From assembly GCF_024489055.1 (NCBI RefSeq), contig NC_090242.1, positions 24,053,782 to 24,117,781 on the forward strand: 64,000 bases of DNA, written 5' to 3'. Positions 23,995-36,148 of this stretch are shown here, in pieces. The number at the start of each line of letters is the position of its first letter. The first letter of the stretch is position 1. The notes under the pieces were generated by a model. It was not told where the DNA came from. It saw nothing but the letters and a program-made list of their open reading frames with translations, and did no database searches. The position numbers were made by a program, and so were the translations under genes. The DNA is from Chanodichthys erythropterus (Eukaryota; Chordata; Actinopteri; Cypriniformes; Xenocyprididae).

Positions 23995-24340
23995 CGATAT
24001 AGTGAGGGAGATCATTGAAGTCTTGCATTCCTTGCACCGCTCTTTCGCATTTTGCATCATGCAGAGCAATCCTGGCCGAGCTTTCGGTCAGTCTGACAGT
24101 AATTTCCACAATGAATGTGTATGACTGCACAATTGAGCACTATGGTGTCATTCTCTGATATGGTGTCATTCCTATTGTATATACAAAACAAATTCTTTGT
24201 ATTTTAAAGCAGATCTCTGTCTCACGCTGGACTGAGAGAAGGACGCGGTCATTATCCTCATCACTACATTTCATTGTGTCAATCACAGTAGATTTGAGCC
24301 TGCAGACAAAGCTAGAGAATATTTTAGTCATGGTGCAATA
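23995..24340 (-). pseudogene. Unassigned coding-like pair of segments
   Basis: Two minus-strand segments look like exons. The upstream one (about 24226-24340) follows an acceptor TTTCCCAG and reads MTKIFSSFVCRLKSTVIDTM followed by CSDEDNDRVLLSVQ, up to a GTGAGA donor. The downstream one (about 23995-24124) follows a CAG acceptor and reads IVEITVRLTESSARIALHDA followed by KCERAVQGMQDFNDLPHYI, up to GTAAAC or a stop 12 bases on. Amino-acid composition is protein-like. The splice phases I inferred do not fit each other, so a broken gene or pseudogene is more likely than an active one. I cannot name the family. Confidence 0.3.
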
Positions 24341-24359
24341 CTGGGAAACCATTTTAAAG

Positions 24360-25588
24360 CAAGGGCAACTTTTGTATGTGCTATTAAATTTTATTGAATT
24401 AAAGTAAAGTGGGCTTCAAAAGTCAGTGTACATTGACAATCTAATTTAAACCTGAAAAGAGCAAACAAATTAATATATTATGATATAAAATGAATCAAAA
24501 CATTCAATACTCTGCACAATTGTTATATAGATTATACAATTTGCAATTTAAAAATGCATTAAATGATAATAGTCATTTTCATAGTGATAATTTTACATAT
24601 GGACTTTGTTACATATCTGGTCATGCTATTGAGAAAACACACAATGTGACATTTATATCACAAGCAAACATTGTTTTAGTGTCAGATCCATAAGGGATGT
24701 CCTTCACCACTATAAAAACAAATATTATCTGAAAATCTCTGGCATGCATAGGTCAGAGAGTCAGTCAAAGAAGCTCTAGCTGACATTTAGTTGCACTGAT
24801 AAATACCATGACATTTTACAAGATGGCCTTGCCTTAAAAGAGGACCTCCAATAAGGGAGTGTATCAGTCAAGCCATCACACTATGCTCAGCATGTAACTG
24901 ATTTAAGTGTGTTTACACTGTATCCTGTTATTTACAAGCTCAGGAGAGTGTTCCCTCCAATTACGGACAAATCACCCAACATACATCGCCCTGAAAGTGA
25001 CGTTTTACCCCTACCTTGTTTCTCTTGATCAGAGAACAGCCCGGCTTTTATCCACTTTGGATTCACAAACAATATGCAAACCGAATTCCCACATAAAAGC
25101 AGTGCGGCATCTTTGTTCTGTCACTTCTTAATGTCTTCCATAAAGGCTTCGCTTATTCATTAAGAAGGTTATCTCGCCCGCAGCAGAATTCCCTTAGATT
25201 GAGACTGCCACCCCTGCTGTGAGGAAGCGCACAACTGACGCTTTGGATAGATGATTTTTAGAGTGGATATTAAAGAATGATGTGTGCCTCACAGGTTTCA
25301 GTGTTGACTGGAGGAAATAGCCGGAATTCCCAGGCTAATCACGCACTCCTGTAAGATAATTTATGTCACGTTTATACTGTGCCAACTCAAAATGCTGTCA
25401 GAAAGTGCTCAGACTGAACACTGAATATGAAGGTAGGTATTGATTATTGTTGGTTCAATTCACCTCAATGGGGGTATTGGCATAAATTAGTATTTTTTTT
25501 TTTCTCTTAGTTTGTTTAAAAGTGACATTTGCATCTAAAATGAGTCATTTCTACTTTACTTGAAAAAAATATTTAGGTGTAAATTTAA
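24360..25588. other. Non-coding stretch, no gene seen
   Basis: AT-rich; open frames at 24490-24693 and 24907-25131 have no recognisable domain. Confidence 0.4.
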
Positions 25589-26303
25589 AGGGTTAGTTCA
25601 CCCAAAAATGAAAATTATGTCATTAATTACTCACCCTCATGTCGTTCTACACCCGTAAGACCTTCGTTCATCTTCGGAACACAAATTAGGATATTTTTGA
25701 TGTCCGATGGCTCAGTGAGGCCTCTATTGCCAGCAATGTCACTGAACCTCTCAAGATCCAGAAAGGTACTAAAAACATATTTAAACCAGTTCATGTGAGT
25801 ATAGTGGTTCTATCTTATTATTATAAAGTGATGAGAATACTTTTTGTGCACCAAAAAACAATATCTAGTGATGGCTGATTTCAAAACACTGCTTCGAAGC
25901 TTTACGAATCTTTTGTGGTTCAGTTCGCGTAAACGAAGGCTCGTTTACTGAAATCACATGACTTTGTTGCTCTGAACCACTGATTCCAAATAAAAGATTC
26001 ATAAAGCTCTGAAGCAGTGTTTTGAAATTGGCCATCACTAGATATTGTTGAAAAGTCGTTATTGGCGCTCAAAAAGTATTATCGTCACTTTACAATATTA
26101 AGGTAGAACCACCAAACTCACATGAACTGTTTTAAATATGTCTTTAGTAGCTTTCTGGATCTTGAGAGGTTCACTGAAATTGCTGGCAATTTAAAAAATA
26201 TCTTAATTTGTGTTCCGAAGATGAATGAAGGTCTTATGGGTGTAGAATAACATGAGGTTGAGTAATAAATGACAGAATTTAAATTTTGGGGTGAACTAAC
26301 CCT
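25589..26303. mobile_element. TTAA-flanked foldback element
   Basis: Ends AGGGTTAGTTCACCCAAAAA and its near inverse, with TTAA at 25585-25588 and 26304-26307. The arms share CTCAAGATCCAGAAAG-type and TTCAAAACACTGCTTCGAAG-type blocks in inverse orientation. A related but partial copy lies at about 61,880-62,540. Confidence 0.72.
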
Positions 26304-26322
26304 TTAAGATTTATGTGTTTTA

Positions 26323-27258
26323 CAGTTTTTCTCAGTCGCTTTGGTACATTTCTCGAATCAAACTCACAATTTGCAAAACAGTAAGTGCATTTCTCAAAAC
26401 AATTTGTACAAATAGCAAAACACCATGGATAACCTGCAAAAGCCACTCTCTTACTCAAAATCCTTAGTTCATCTCTCAAAAGTAAATATCTGTGTCAATG
26501 AACATGTCAGTGCCATCAGAATGAGAAGTCCTTGTGTCATTGTGTACGGATAAGACAGTCAAATTGTTTAGTCATGTTCTCAATATAACCGTTTACTCTG
26601 GAGGGACGTTCTGATGGAAACTATGGCTAAAGTTTTGATGACAATTATTGTCAATTATAAGTTACATCTTAGTGTATGTGTGAGTGTAATTGCAAGAGAA
26701 TGGAAAAGATTCAAATTTACTCTCTTACTGTTTGTACTGTATTTTATTGACAGAACATGTCATTGAGTCATTGAGTCATGTCGTTATTGAGTCATGTCAT
26801 GTCGTCAAGATGGGAGCAATTTACCAATTCAGGACAGATTTAGAAAAAAGTCTAATGGAAATATAGAAAGTATAGAAATATGCTTGACATATTATGATAA
26901 CTTGTTCAACCATTTTGCATGTAAAGACTTATGCTATGAGCTTGTGCCTAAATGTTGTGGGGGGTGAGACTATTCAACAGAGACCCAATATAATACATTT
27001 TGATCAACATGACATAAGCAACTGATAATGTAGGAAACAACAGAGAATTGTACATAATCATTTGCATGGATGTACCAAAGCATTTGCAACTTGTTCAAAG
27101 AAATGAGAAACTGCTTTTTTGATGTGCACAAGTGACACAATGATGTGAGAATTGACCTGTTCAATTCTCACATCATTGTGTCACTTGTGCACATCAAAAA
27201 AGTTTTGAGAATTTCAATTCTGATCTGAGAAATGTACCAAAGCGACTGAGAAAAACTG
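26323..27258. mobile_element. Non-autonomous IS630-like element
   Basis: Ends start CAGTTTTTCTCAGTCGCTTT and are inverted copies of each other, with TA at both sides (26321-26322 and 27259-27260). The first 11 bases and the later ACATTTCT/CAAAAC spacing match the ends of the IS630-like element at 3497-5623. No transposase is present. It directly follows a TTAA foldback element with only 15 bases between. Confidence 0.72.
27115..27201. repeat. Perfect 41-bp inverted repeat with 5-bp loop
   Basis: Left arm 27115-27155, spacer CCTGT, right arm 27161-27201. The arms are exactly complementary by eye. It sits within the right end of the IS630-like MITE. Confidence 0.9.
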
Positions 27259-27542
27259 TAATTGCATATAAAATTACCATGCATTTGGATTACACAGTTT
27301 TAATGCTGTAAACACAGGAAAAATGGAAAACTTTTAAGGCATTTTGGCAGTGTGTTTACATGACAACAGTGTTTGGGGGGGCCTGAAAATGCAAACTTTT
27401 TAAAACAGGTTTCAAAGTTTAAGTTTTTGAAAATTATACTGTTTTTGTCTCTGTGTAAACTAAAAAAAAAAAAAACTGTGAAGTTGTGAAAACAGTGACG
27501 TCATGTGCATGCAATATTACATGTTCAGTTTATAGGCACAAA

Positions 27543-27669
27543 CTGGGTTGTTTCAACCCATGTTTGGGTCAAATATGCAACTGTTGGTTTAAATTTTTAA
27601 ACAAAATGTTTAAACCCAACAGTTGGGTTTGTCCATATTTACCACAAACATGGGATGAAACAACCCAAC
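27543..27669. repeat. Small palindromic MITE
   Basis: Ends CTGGGTTGTTTCAACCCATG and GGGATGAAACAACCCAACA, with inner matches around TGTTGGTTTAAA and TTTAAACCCAACAGTTGGG. Common type of fish palindromic repeat. Confidence 0.55.
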
Positions 27670-28062
27670 AATTTAGTGACATTGCCAGCAACTGGCCTGG
27701 AAGACAGCATTTTATCTATTTTCATGGATCCGTGTGAATGGGGATTGTTTTGTCTGTAAGTGAATAACACAAATTAAAAACTTCATTTTTAGTACATTGT
27801 TGTCGTGTAAACGTACCCTCATAAACTTAATGTGATGCAAATTCATCAGTCATAGGCTACAAAAATGAAACATGTAAGAAACATGAGATTTCTGAAAACA
27901 AACCATCATGACATAGTTTATTAATTATTTGCATCTATATGATTTTATTTAAATATTCATATTTTCAAGATGCATTTTCAAATTGCTTAGAATCAGCATA
28001 AATCTGTTCATTGTGAAAACAATGACATGAATTCAGTTAAAAGCAATATTCAAATCACTTAA

Positions 28063-28942
28063 AGGTGCCATCGAACATTTTTTTACAAGATGTAATATAA
28101 GTCTAAGGTGTCCCCAGAATGTGTCTGTGAAGTTTCACCTCAAAATACCCCATAGATTTTTTTTTTTTAATTCATTTTTTTAACTGCCTATTTTGGGGCA
28201 TAATTAGAAATGCGCCGATTCATGTTGTGGCCCCTTTAAATGCTCACGCTCTCCGCCCCCGGAGCTCGCGCTTTAAACAGTGCATAAACGAAGTTTACTA
28301 ATATAACCCTCAAAATGGATCTTTACAAAGTGTTTGTCATGCATACTGAAACTATTTGGATGTTTACATTTGATTCTTAATGAGTTTTCAGGCTGTGATC
28401 TGTGGCTAACGGCTAATGCTACACTGTTGGAGAGATTTATAAAGAATGAAGATGTGTTTATGAATTATACAGACTGCAAGTGTTTATTATGAAAATAATG
28501 ACGGGTCTCTTGTCTCCGTGAATACAGCAAGAAACGATGGTAACTTTAACCACATTTAACAGCAACATGCTAACAAAACATTTTGAAAGACAGTTTACAA
28601 ATATCACTAAAAATATCATGTTATCATGGATCATGTCAGTTATTATTGCTCCATCTGCCATTTTTCACTATTGTTCTTGCTTGCTTACCTAGTCTGATGA
28701 TTCAGCTGTGCACATCCAGACGTCCTGCCCTTGTCTAATGCTTTGAACATGGGCTGGCATATGCAAATATTGGGAGCGTACACCCCAACTGTTACGTAAC
28801 TTCTTCGAGGTCTTTTAAACAAATGAGATTTACATAAGAAGGAAAAAACAATGGTGTTTGAGACTCACTGTCATTTCCTTGTACTGAACTCTTGTTATTC
28901 AACTATGCCAATATAAATTCAATTTTTAATTCTAGGGCACCT
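28063..28942. mobile_element. TTAA-flanked MITE with AGGTGCC ends
   Basis: Ends AGGTGCCATCGAAC and TTCTAGGGCACCT, TTAA on both sides (28059-28062 and 28943-28946). About 880 bp. A GC-rich patch at 28,240-28,270 (CTCTCCGCCCCCGGAGCTCG) stands out. No transposase. Confidence 0.7.
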
Positions 28943-28949
28943 TTAAAAT

Positions 28950-30443
28950 GTATAAGTTAGAATTATTGATGGTAAATATATAAACCAGGTTATTGTGTAT
29001 TTAAAACATGTTTAGTTTATTAGCACTATTGCAAAAATCTTTCATTTATGTATGCATCACATTAAGTTCATCCGAAGGGATGGAATTTTTATATGCAATT
29101 AAAATACATAAATCATATTTTTTTCATTCTAGTTTTATTCAATGAACATGCCTTATTTTCATTACTTTTTTGATTTTGATGCGATAGTTGAACTATTCAC
29201 TGCAACAGACAGAATGAAATATTAGCTGTGGTTTAATTAAAGATGTAGTTTATTTGCAGCTTATTTCATAAGAAACTAGCATGTACTCTTTTAATTCAAC
29301 AATATGTATAATTGCTGTTCTTTCCTTACAACTCAGTCTTTTATGTGAATACTATCAATTATCAGTCTAGCAGCACTATTGTGTCTGGGTAGCACAGCAC
29401 GGGCCGCAGAATTGATTTTTATAGGGAGGTCATTAGCTGAACAATTAACTGAATTATGGTTTCAACATTTTAGCAAAATGCAAATCTGCACTTTTAATTA
29501 TGAATCCACGAGCAACATGCACCCTCAGGGATATCATGATAGTGAACGTTGCTTTCTTTATCAGTAGTTCAGCCCTGTGCTATAGCAATAAACAAGCATG
29601 GCAGTTAATTTCTAGTATTATTAGATGCTCACCGACTGAATCAGAAATAAAAGTATACAACTGTAAATGCAAACAAACAAACAAACCCCCAAAAGAGGCC
29701 ATTCCGTTTCAGTTTGATGCTCATAATAAATTCAAAATGACATCTCCAATTTCTTCACATTATAAGAGCGGTGCTAAAAAAGGAAGAAGAATTGTTCTTC
29801 ATCTAAGTGGAACTGATAGACAACCTCAGGTGTTTGCTTTGGGCCTTTCATTTTTGATGAAGCAGGCAGAGCTAAAAGTGCTTTTAATACAATCCACTAG
29901 GGAAGAAGGCAGTCTTTTACATACAGTAATAATACAAACATGATCATAATCCTCAGGGATGAATGCCATCAGCACTTGTCACATTGTGACAACATTATTT
30001 TAAAAGGCACCATTGTCTTTAGATTGCCTTTGAAGTGTTAAATTAACACTAGATTGCTTTTAGCCTAGTATTTACAGAAATGTTCACCCCAACAAAAATG
30101 CTTTTAATGTTGATCATTAAAGACAAGATCTCTGAGGCTTCAGTTAGATTGTGTACAGAGTAACTCAGTCGTATGCATAAAAAAACGAGACTAAAAGAAA
30201 CAGAAAGACACCAAGAGTGCACTAACAATGTTTTCCAAAGAAAAGTCTAGGACAAACATGACTGCTTCAAATAATCCAATCATAGTCAACATTACGCAAA
30301 TAACTTGAAGTAAGATATGTGCTAGTAAAAATGTGTAATGTTATGTTTAAGTCTTCCTGGGTGAATTCAAATCACTTTGGCAGAGAAAAATGATGATAAT
30401 GATGAATGTTTTTTTTTTGTTTTTTTAAATATGTTTTTTAACC
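28950..30443. other. Non-coding stretch
   Basis: No gene supported. The frame at 29500-29943 is longer (147 residues) but includes a Lys/Asn/Pro low-complexity section and no domain I know. Confidence 0.4.
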
Positions 30444-30447
30444 TTAA

Positions 30448-31202
30448 AGGGGTCATGACATGAGAAATCAAATTTTCCTTGAGCTTTTGACATATCATTT
30501 GTCATCATACTATAAGAATATCCTGTAAGTTTTAGAGTTGAAAACGTCCTTGTTAGTCCAATAAAAGCTTTAATTGACACCAGACCCAGCAAACGACAGG
30601 ATTTACAAAGTGGAGATCTATGACGTCAAAGGGCAGCAAAAACCGCCTCCACAGAAGAACATCAACGCCTACTTCATCCCTGGCATCCCTGGCATCCCTG
30701 GCACACATGACATGCAATAGTAACATAGGCCTATGTGGTGCTAAACCAGATCGAGCTTCTAAGCAATAAACATGCCGTTGAGGGTTACAAAATATTGTGC
30801 AGTGCCTGGAGTTGACCAAAACGCAACAACATGTAAGTAACTGTGTTAATTCTAATGCCTGATCTGATATTAATGATTCATGTACAGTAAGATGATCTTT
30901 GTCTGTGTGTCAGTAAATCAAACCAGTGACAAAACGTCAACTTGTGTTGTTTCTCTTAGTAGGATGAAAATAATCAGTTATTTAACGGTGATTAAATTAT
31001 ATAAAGAAAGCTCAAAGAAAGCCCCCTTTGTAATGTCATCCAATCACAGCAGTGGGCGTTTACACTGAAGTCTCACAGCAGACACGCCCCTTAAAACGGA
31101 GCGTTCAAATGACAATTTTGGATGTAAAAAGCATACTAACATTTTTAAGTGCACCCCAGGAAACATTATAAAACAATAAACCAACGCAGTTCATTACCCC
31201 TT
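30448..31202. mobile_element. TTAA-type MITE with AGGGGTCATGACATG end
   Basis: Left end AGGGGTCATGACATGAGAAA follows TTAA at 30444-30447. The right end TTCATTACCCCT is followed by TTTA, a likely mutated TTAA. Internal GGCATCCCT is repeated three times near 30,678-30,705. No coding capacity. Confidence 0.55.
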
Positions 31203-31356
31203 TTATGAACAAAGAATGTTCATCAAATTTGCTTTTGCATTTTCATGTTTTTAATCAATTTATGAAGCCACTGTAAACTGAATTGTTACATAATCATAAT
31301 TTCCAACACTATTTTGTACAAGCAATTTAGAGAGACTGAAGCTGGATCCATTGCGT

Positions 31357-31563
31357 CCACCACACTGTGAAAAAGAATTGTTAGTTTATCTTAAAGTAAG
31401 TTACCTGGTTGCCTTAAAATTTTGAGTTCATTGAAATTAAAAATTTGAGTTAATACAATGAAGGCAATTGGCTTAATCAACAGAAACTCAAAATATGATG
31501 TTATTTGAACCATATTAATTATCTAAGTTGACAACAAATAACAAATAATTTTTTACAATGCAT
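31357..31563. repeat. Short MITE
   Basis: CACACTGTGAAAAAGAATTG at the left and AATAATTTTTTACAATGCA at the right resemble inverse ends. The interior has AAATTTGAGTTAATACAATG-type AT-rich sequence seen in many fish repeats. Confidence 0.35.
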
Positions 31564-32195
31564 GTTTTCTCACTGACACCTCCCCAACTCAGAAACTCAG
31601 GCCTCAAAGAAACTCCAGTTTCCCACTCAACTATACGATCTTTCCAACATGACTTGAATGCCCCATAAGTCATATTATCAGGTGAATACACACTAAAGCA
31701 TGGACAGCAAATAACTAAAACACATAAAAATGTGCAACACTGTATTAACATTGTGAACTCGTTATAATGTTATTTCAGGAGCCCTGGTTTTCAAAACAAA
31801 GATGGTTTTCATGTAGTGTTTATTGTAAAGTTGTTACAAGATTAAATGAATATATAACCAAATTTAAATAGTGAGTCAGTACATTATCAATTCTTCTTCC
31901 AAAATGTGTTTTTGTCTTACCCTGATTCACTATGCTAAGCCTATTATAAGTGTTTAGATTTTAGACCTGATGGGATGTTTTTTTTTGTGGGAAATTGCTT
32001 ACATGCGTCACTCGCCCGTGCATGCCTTTTCATATCTGTATAGAGAAAACATGCTCTGGTTACTTTGATGTGTGTCTGGTCTGGGAGTGGCATAGGTTAG
32101 TTGTCACAATGAGTGAGAATGTTTGACATGGAGCAGAATAAATCTTGAACCTCTAGGAATCACCCGTTTAAAAAAAAAAAAAAAAAAAAAAAAGA
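31564..32195. other. Non-coding stretch ending in an A tract
   Basis: No gene seen. A pure A run of about 23 bases (32171-32193) precedes the LINE remnant and may be the tail of another retrocopy. Confidence 0.4.
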
Positions 32196-32359
32196 CGCTG
32201 AACACAGGAGGGTCTGCTGGCAAAATGAGACAATCAGAGCTTTTATTATGGAGTCCGTAATAAAACCAGAATCAGGACTGGCTTGGCTGTTTGGAGATTG
32301 CGAGACTGAGGGATTTGCAACGCTAAGTGGTCTAAGTGGTTTATGCAACCGGCCCCTGG

Positions 32360-32947
32360 TCTATTGGTATGGCCACCAGATGATGCTAGTAAAATGGGGC
32401 AATAAAGTCTCTGCCCCTTTTGGGGTCAGTAATGGTGTGAGACAAGGAGGGATTTTGTCCCCAATTCGGTTTAATCTCTACATGGATGATCTATCTAAAT
32501 GTTTGAATGCTTGTAAAACTGGGTGTATGATTGGGAATATTCTAGTGAATCATATTATGTATGCATATGATCTTGTGGTGTATAGTCCTAGCATTGCTGG
32601 TCTTCAACAGCTTTTAACTATGTGTTGTAATTATGGTCTTGAACATGATATTTTATATAATCCTGATGAGTGTGTGGTTATGATTAGCAGAACTAAGGAG
32701 GATAAAAGTATAATATTTCCAGTTTTCAAGTAAGAGTCTCACTGTGTGTGCGAAAGTAAAACATCTTGGTCATTTCATCACTGAACGCATTACAGACTAT
32801 GAGGATACTGAAAGGCAATGACATATGATGTATATGCAGGCGAATATACTTTTACGTAAGTTTTGTTTCTGTTCAGATGAGGTGAAGGTGTCACTTTTTA
32901 AGCATATTGTACAACACTTTATACTGCCCATTTGTGGTTCAACTATA
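32360..32947 (+). pseudogene. LINE reverse transcriptase fragment
   Basis: Motifs in order: GVSNGVRQGGILSPIRFNLY, MDDLSKCLN, and MYAYDLVVYSPSIAGLQQLL. The last should be the Y-A-D-D active site but reads YAYD, so the first of the two catalytic Asp residues is lost. A frameshift near 32,730 leads to VKHLGHFITERI and then KVSLFKHIVQHFILPICGST. The N-terminal endonuclease is missing. Confidence 0.8.
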
Positions 32948-34246
32948 CACTGTGTGCAGAATTATTAGGCAAGTTGATTTTCTGATCATATTTTTTTTTC
33001 CAAGCACATTTTACCAATTCCAATCCACATCAATCTTAATAACTACAATTAATATTGTTTTTAATCATTTATAAGTGATATATAATTGTTCATGAAGGCT
33101 GGAAATGAAAAATGCCTTATATTCAGGTGTGCAGAATTATTAGGCAGGTTTTCTTTTACAGGCAAAATGAGCCAAAAGATGAGATTCAACTCAGACTGAA
33201 AAGTCAAAAATTATTAAATACTCATGAGAAGGACGTAATACTAATGCAATACTAGAAATTGCAAAGTTAAAGCATGACCAAGGGACAGCAAAATGCTCAT
33301 TGGGTCAGCGGGGTCATACAAAAACGGGTGGAAAAGAAAAGACACATGTTAACTGCAAAATAATTAAGAATTAAGGTGAAGAATTAAGTGTGAATCCATC
33401 AGGAACCCTTTATCCAAAATCTGGCAGTAAGGTGTGGGAGTTTTAGTCTTTTAGTCCATCTCTTATCCTAAAAATGTCCGTCTTGCAGAGATGGACTAAA
33501 AATGATCTTCCAAAATTTACTGCCAGATTCTGGAAGATAAATTCTTCAAACAGTGGTACAAGAGGATGTGGTGCTGGTCCTTCAGGAGTCACTCTCAAGC
33601 TGTCTGTCTATAAAGCCTATAAAAACCCAGTCTTCATGTACTTTATAACACTTCAGCTTGTGATTCTTATTAAGAGCGGGTCATTTTTTAGGATTCTTTA
33701 GCTAACCTAAGTCTATGAGATCCTGACACCTTGCACTTCTGGAGACTCCAAGTAGGATGCAGTTCTGGAAAATGGTGGTGCTGGAGACTAAAGGGTTCCT
33801 GATGGATTCACACTTAATTCTTTACCTTAATTCTTAATTATTTTAACATGTGTCTTTTCTTTTCCACCCGTTTTTGTATGACCCCGCTGACGCAATGAGT
33901 GTTTTGCTGTCCCTTGGTCATGCTTTAACTTTGCAATTTCTAGTATTGCATTAGTATTGCGTCCTTCTCATGAGTATTTAATAATTTTTGACTTTTCAGT
34001 CTGAGTTAAATCTCTTTTTTGGCTCATTTTGCCTGTAAAAGAAAACCTGCCTAATAATTCTGCACACCTGAATATAAGGCATTTTTCATTTCCAGCCTTC
34101 ATGAACAATTATATATCACTTATAAATGATTAAAAACATTATTAATTGTAGTTATTAAGATTGATGTGGATTGGAATTGGTAAAATGTGCTTGGAAAAAA
34201 AAATATGATCAGAAAATCAACTTGCCTAATAATTCTGCACACAGTG
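32948..34246. mobile_element. Long-TIR Tc1/mariner-type element inside the LINE
   Basis: Ends CACTGTGTGCAGAATTATTA and inverse, with TA at 32946-32947 and 34247-34248. The terminal inverted repeats extend about 460 bp (32948-33412 against 33785-34246). The central 370 bp holds a weak coding-like run (WTKNDLPKFTARFWK) and a secondary inverted repeat around TTTTAGTCCATCTC. Removing it and one TA rejoins the LINE frame. Confidence 0.78.
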
Positions 34247-34618
34247 TAGAACATCTAGTTTACAGAAGCTGCAAGTAGCTTATAATGATGCAATGAGAAT
34301 TTTACTAAAGAAACCTAGATGGCATAGTGCAAGTGAAATGTTTGTGAGTGCAAGAGTAATTACTTTTAAAGCACTGTTACAAAATCTTATGTATAGATTA
34401 TCTGCCAGATAAATGCTTCTAAAAATGAGATTATTGTCGTTCTATCAAATATAAGGATTAGTACTACACGGTATCAGTCAAAGCTGTGGAGATATTGGTA
34501 CTGTTTTTTTTTTTAACTCTTTGTGTGTGGTAGATGCTGTGGACTGTATATGTTGTCCTATTGTCTTTTTTTTCTCTCTATCCTTTTTCCTTTTAAACTT
34601 GGACCTTGAGTCTGTAAT

Positions 34619-34621
34619 AAA

Positions 34622-34659
<38 letters not shown>

Positions 34660-34675
34660 CTGATTGATTGATTGA
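34619..34675. repeat. GATT tandem tail of the LINE
   Basis: About 14 copies of a GATT unit with one substitution. The position after AATAAA and at the end of the RT relic marks it as the LINE 3' tail. Confidence 0.85.
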
Positions 34676-34676
34676 G

Positions 34677-35880
34677 AGTTCATTATAAAGCATTATCTAC
34701 TGTTCATCCGCAAAGTCACGCAGAGCCGAAGCACAACCAAAACAATGTTCTTCTGCAAAATGCATGCATTTTTTTTAACCACTAGAGGGCCTAAATGTTA
34801 CATTAGGCTTGTTCGACTTTATGCGGTGCTGCAAAGATCGTCTGCCGCCTGACAAAAGCAATGCTTTCTGGTTAGAAAAAAATGTGTTCGACTTCGATCG
34901 GTGCTGCAGCCACCTTACGATCACATGTGCCATCAAAGTACCGAGACAAGCCGCCTAGGTCAGGCGCTGCAGTTCCTCAAAATCTGCTGTGATGACGACA
35001 CACTCAGATAAAATTATATATTCGTAGACTAAAATGAGTTAATAGCACATGAAATTTTCACTAAAAAAACAATTGCAACATAACTTTCTGCTCAAAACAA
35101 AAACAAATCAGCATCAATCACTGTACTACATCTAAAATAGGATTTCATAAATGAAATGAAAAGATTTCCTAAAGGTTTTACTTTGTCTTATTAATTTGTG
35201 TGGAAATACATTCTGTGGAAGGGACATTTGTAAACAGCCTGGAGATATCATTAGAAGCCCAACAGAATGAGCATTGGTCTGTGCTGTAATTGAAAGATAG
35301 TGGCCACAGCTGCAGTACAGCAGTCCCCGTTCAGCATGCAATGATACCGATTCAAATAAAGGGTGGAGATTATTCCAGGTAGACAGAAATGTAATGATTA
35401 ATTTCCTCTTTGGGTTCCGCGCGATCATATAAATGGGTAAGAACACGTGGCATTGTTGTGCACAAAGCAAGAGTGCTCCTGGTGGTACCCACAGTGTGAA
35501 CTTTGAAATGATGTGTTCCTGTACCTCAGTTAGCTGCCAGGATACAAATGAGTCACCCAACATCCCACGCCTGCATGCACATCCACCGTATAATAAAGCC
35601 ATTTCACCCAGCATGAAATAAAAGACCATTTTCAAGTTCAGTGATTGGGTTCATAAACTCTCTCACCGTCTAAAACACACACGCACGCAACAGTTTGCAT
35701 ATACGCGTCAGCATGGTTGCAAACTTACACACTGACACACCAAGCCATGTCAATATCTTAATAATCACATGCAAAATAAGCAAGAATTGCTACATAAATT
35801 GACCAAACAAACCAGATATAATTTCACATTATGCTATAAGTGCTTCGCTTTATATTAAGGAAATTCAATAGAAGAATTAA
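34677..35880. other. Non-coding stretch
   Basis: No gene supported. Two similar blocks (about 34,810 and 34,890) share GTTCGACTT...CGGTGCTGCA, probably part of a degraded repeat. The overlapping open frames at 35132-35635 have no known domain. Confidence 0.4.
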
Positions 35881-36148
35881 AGGGATAGTCCAAACCTGTA
35901 TAAATTTCTTTCTTCTGCTAAAAGGAAGATATTTGGAAGAATGTTTGTAACCAAGCAGATCTCACCCCCCATTGACTACCATAGTAGGGGGTAAAAAAAA
36001 TACTGGGGGATGAGGTCTGCTTGGTTACAAACAATTTTCCAAATATCTTCCTTTGTGTTCAGCAGAACAAAGAAAATTATACAGGTTTGGAACAACTTGA
36101 GGGTGAGTAAATGATGACAGAATTTTCATTTTTGGGTGAACTATCCCT
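35881..36148. mobile_element. Short TTAA-flanked foldback element
   Basis: Starts AGGGATAGTC and ends GGGTGAACTATCCCT, with TTAA at 35877-35880 and 36149-36152. The arms around GGAAGATATTTGGAAGA and TTGTAACCAAGCAGATCTC are inverted copies. The left arm has lost part of its terminal block. Confidence 0.72.

Larger units (their letters stand above)
32340..34676 (+). mobile_element. LINE (non-LTR retrotransposon), 5' truncated and interrupted
   Basis: The reverse transcriptase begins at about 32,360 and its C-terminal part resumes after a DNA transposon at 32948-34246. The resumed part reads KLQVAYNDAMRILLKKPRWH and SASEMFVSARVITFKALLQN. The 3' end is AATAAAGATT followed by a GATT tandem tail, a typical LINE end. 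Frames contain stops, so it is inactive. Confidence 0.75.

Noticed and set aside
29500..29943. 147-residue plus-strand frame
   Set aside because: No domain, low-complexity section, no splice or conservation evidence.
30670..30712. GGCATCCCT triple as a collagen-like coding repeat
   Set aside because: It is a short tandem repeat inside a MITE; no open frame of length supports a protein.
35132..35635. 167-residue minus-strand frame
   Set aside because: Chance-like composition with no recognisable motif; overlapping frames on the other strand look equally open.
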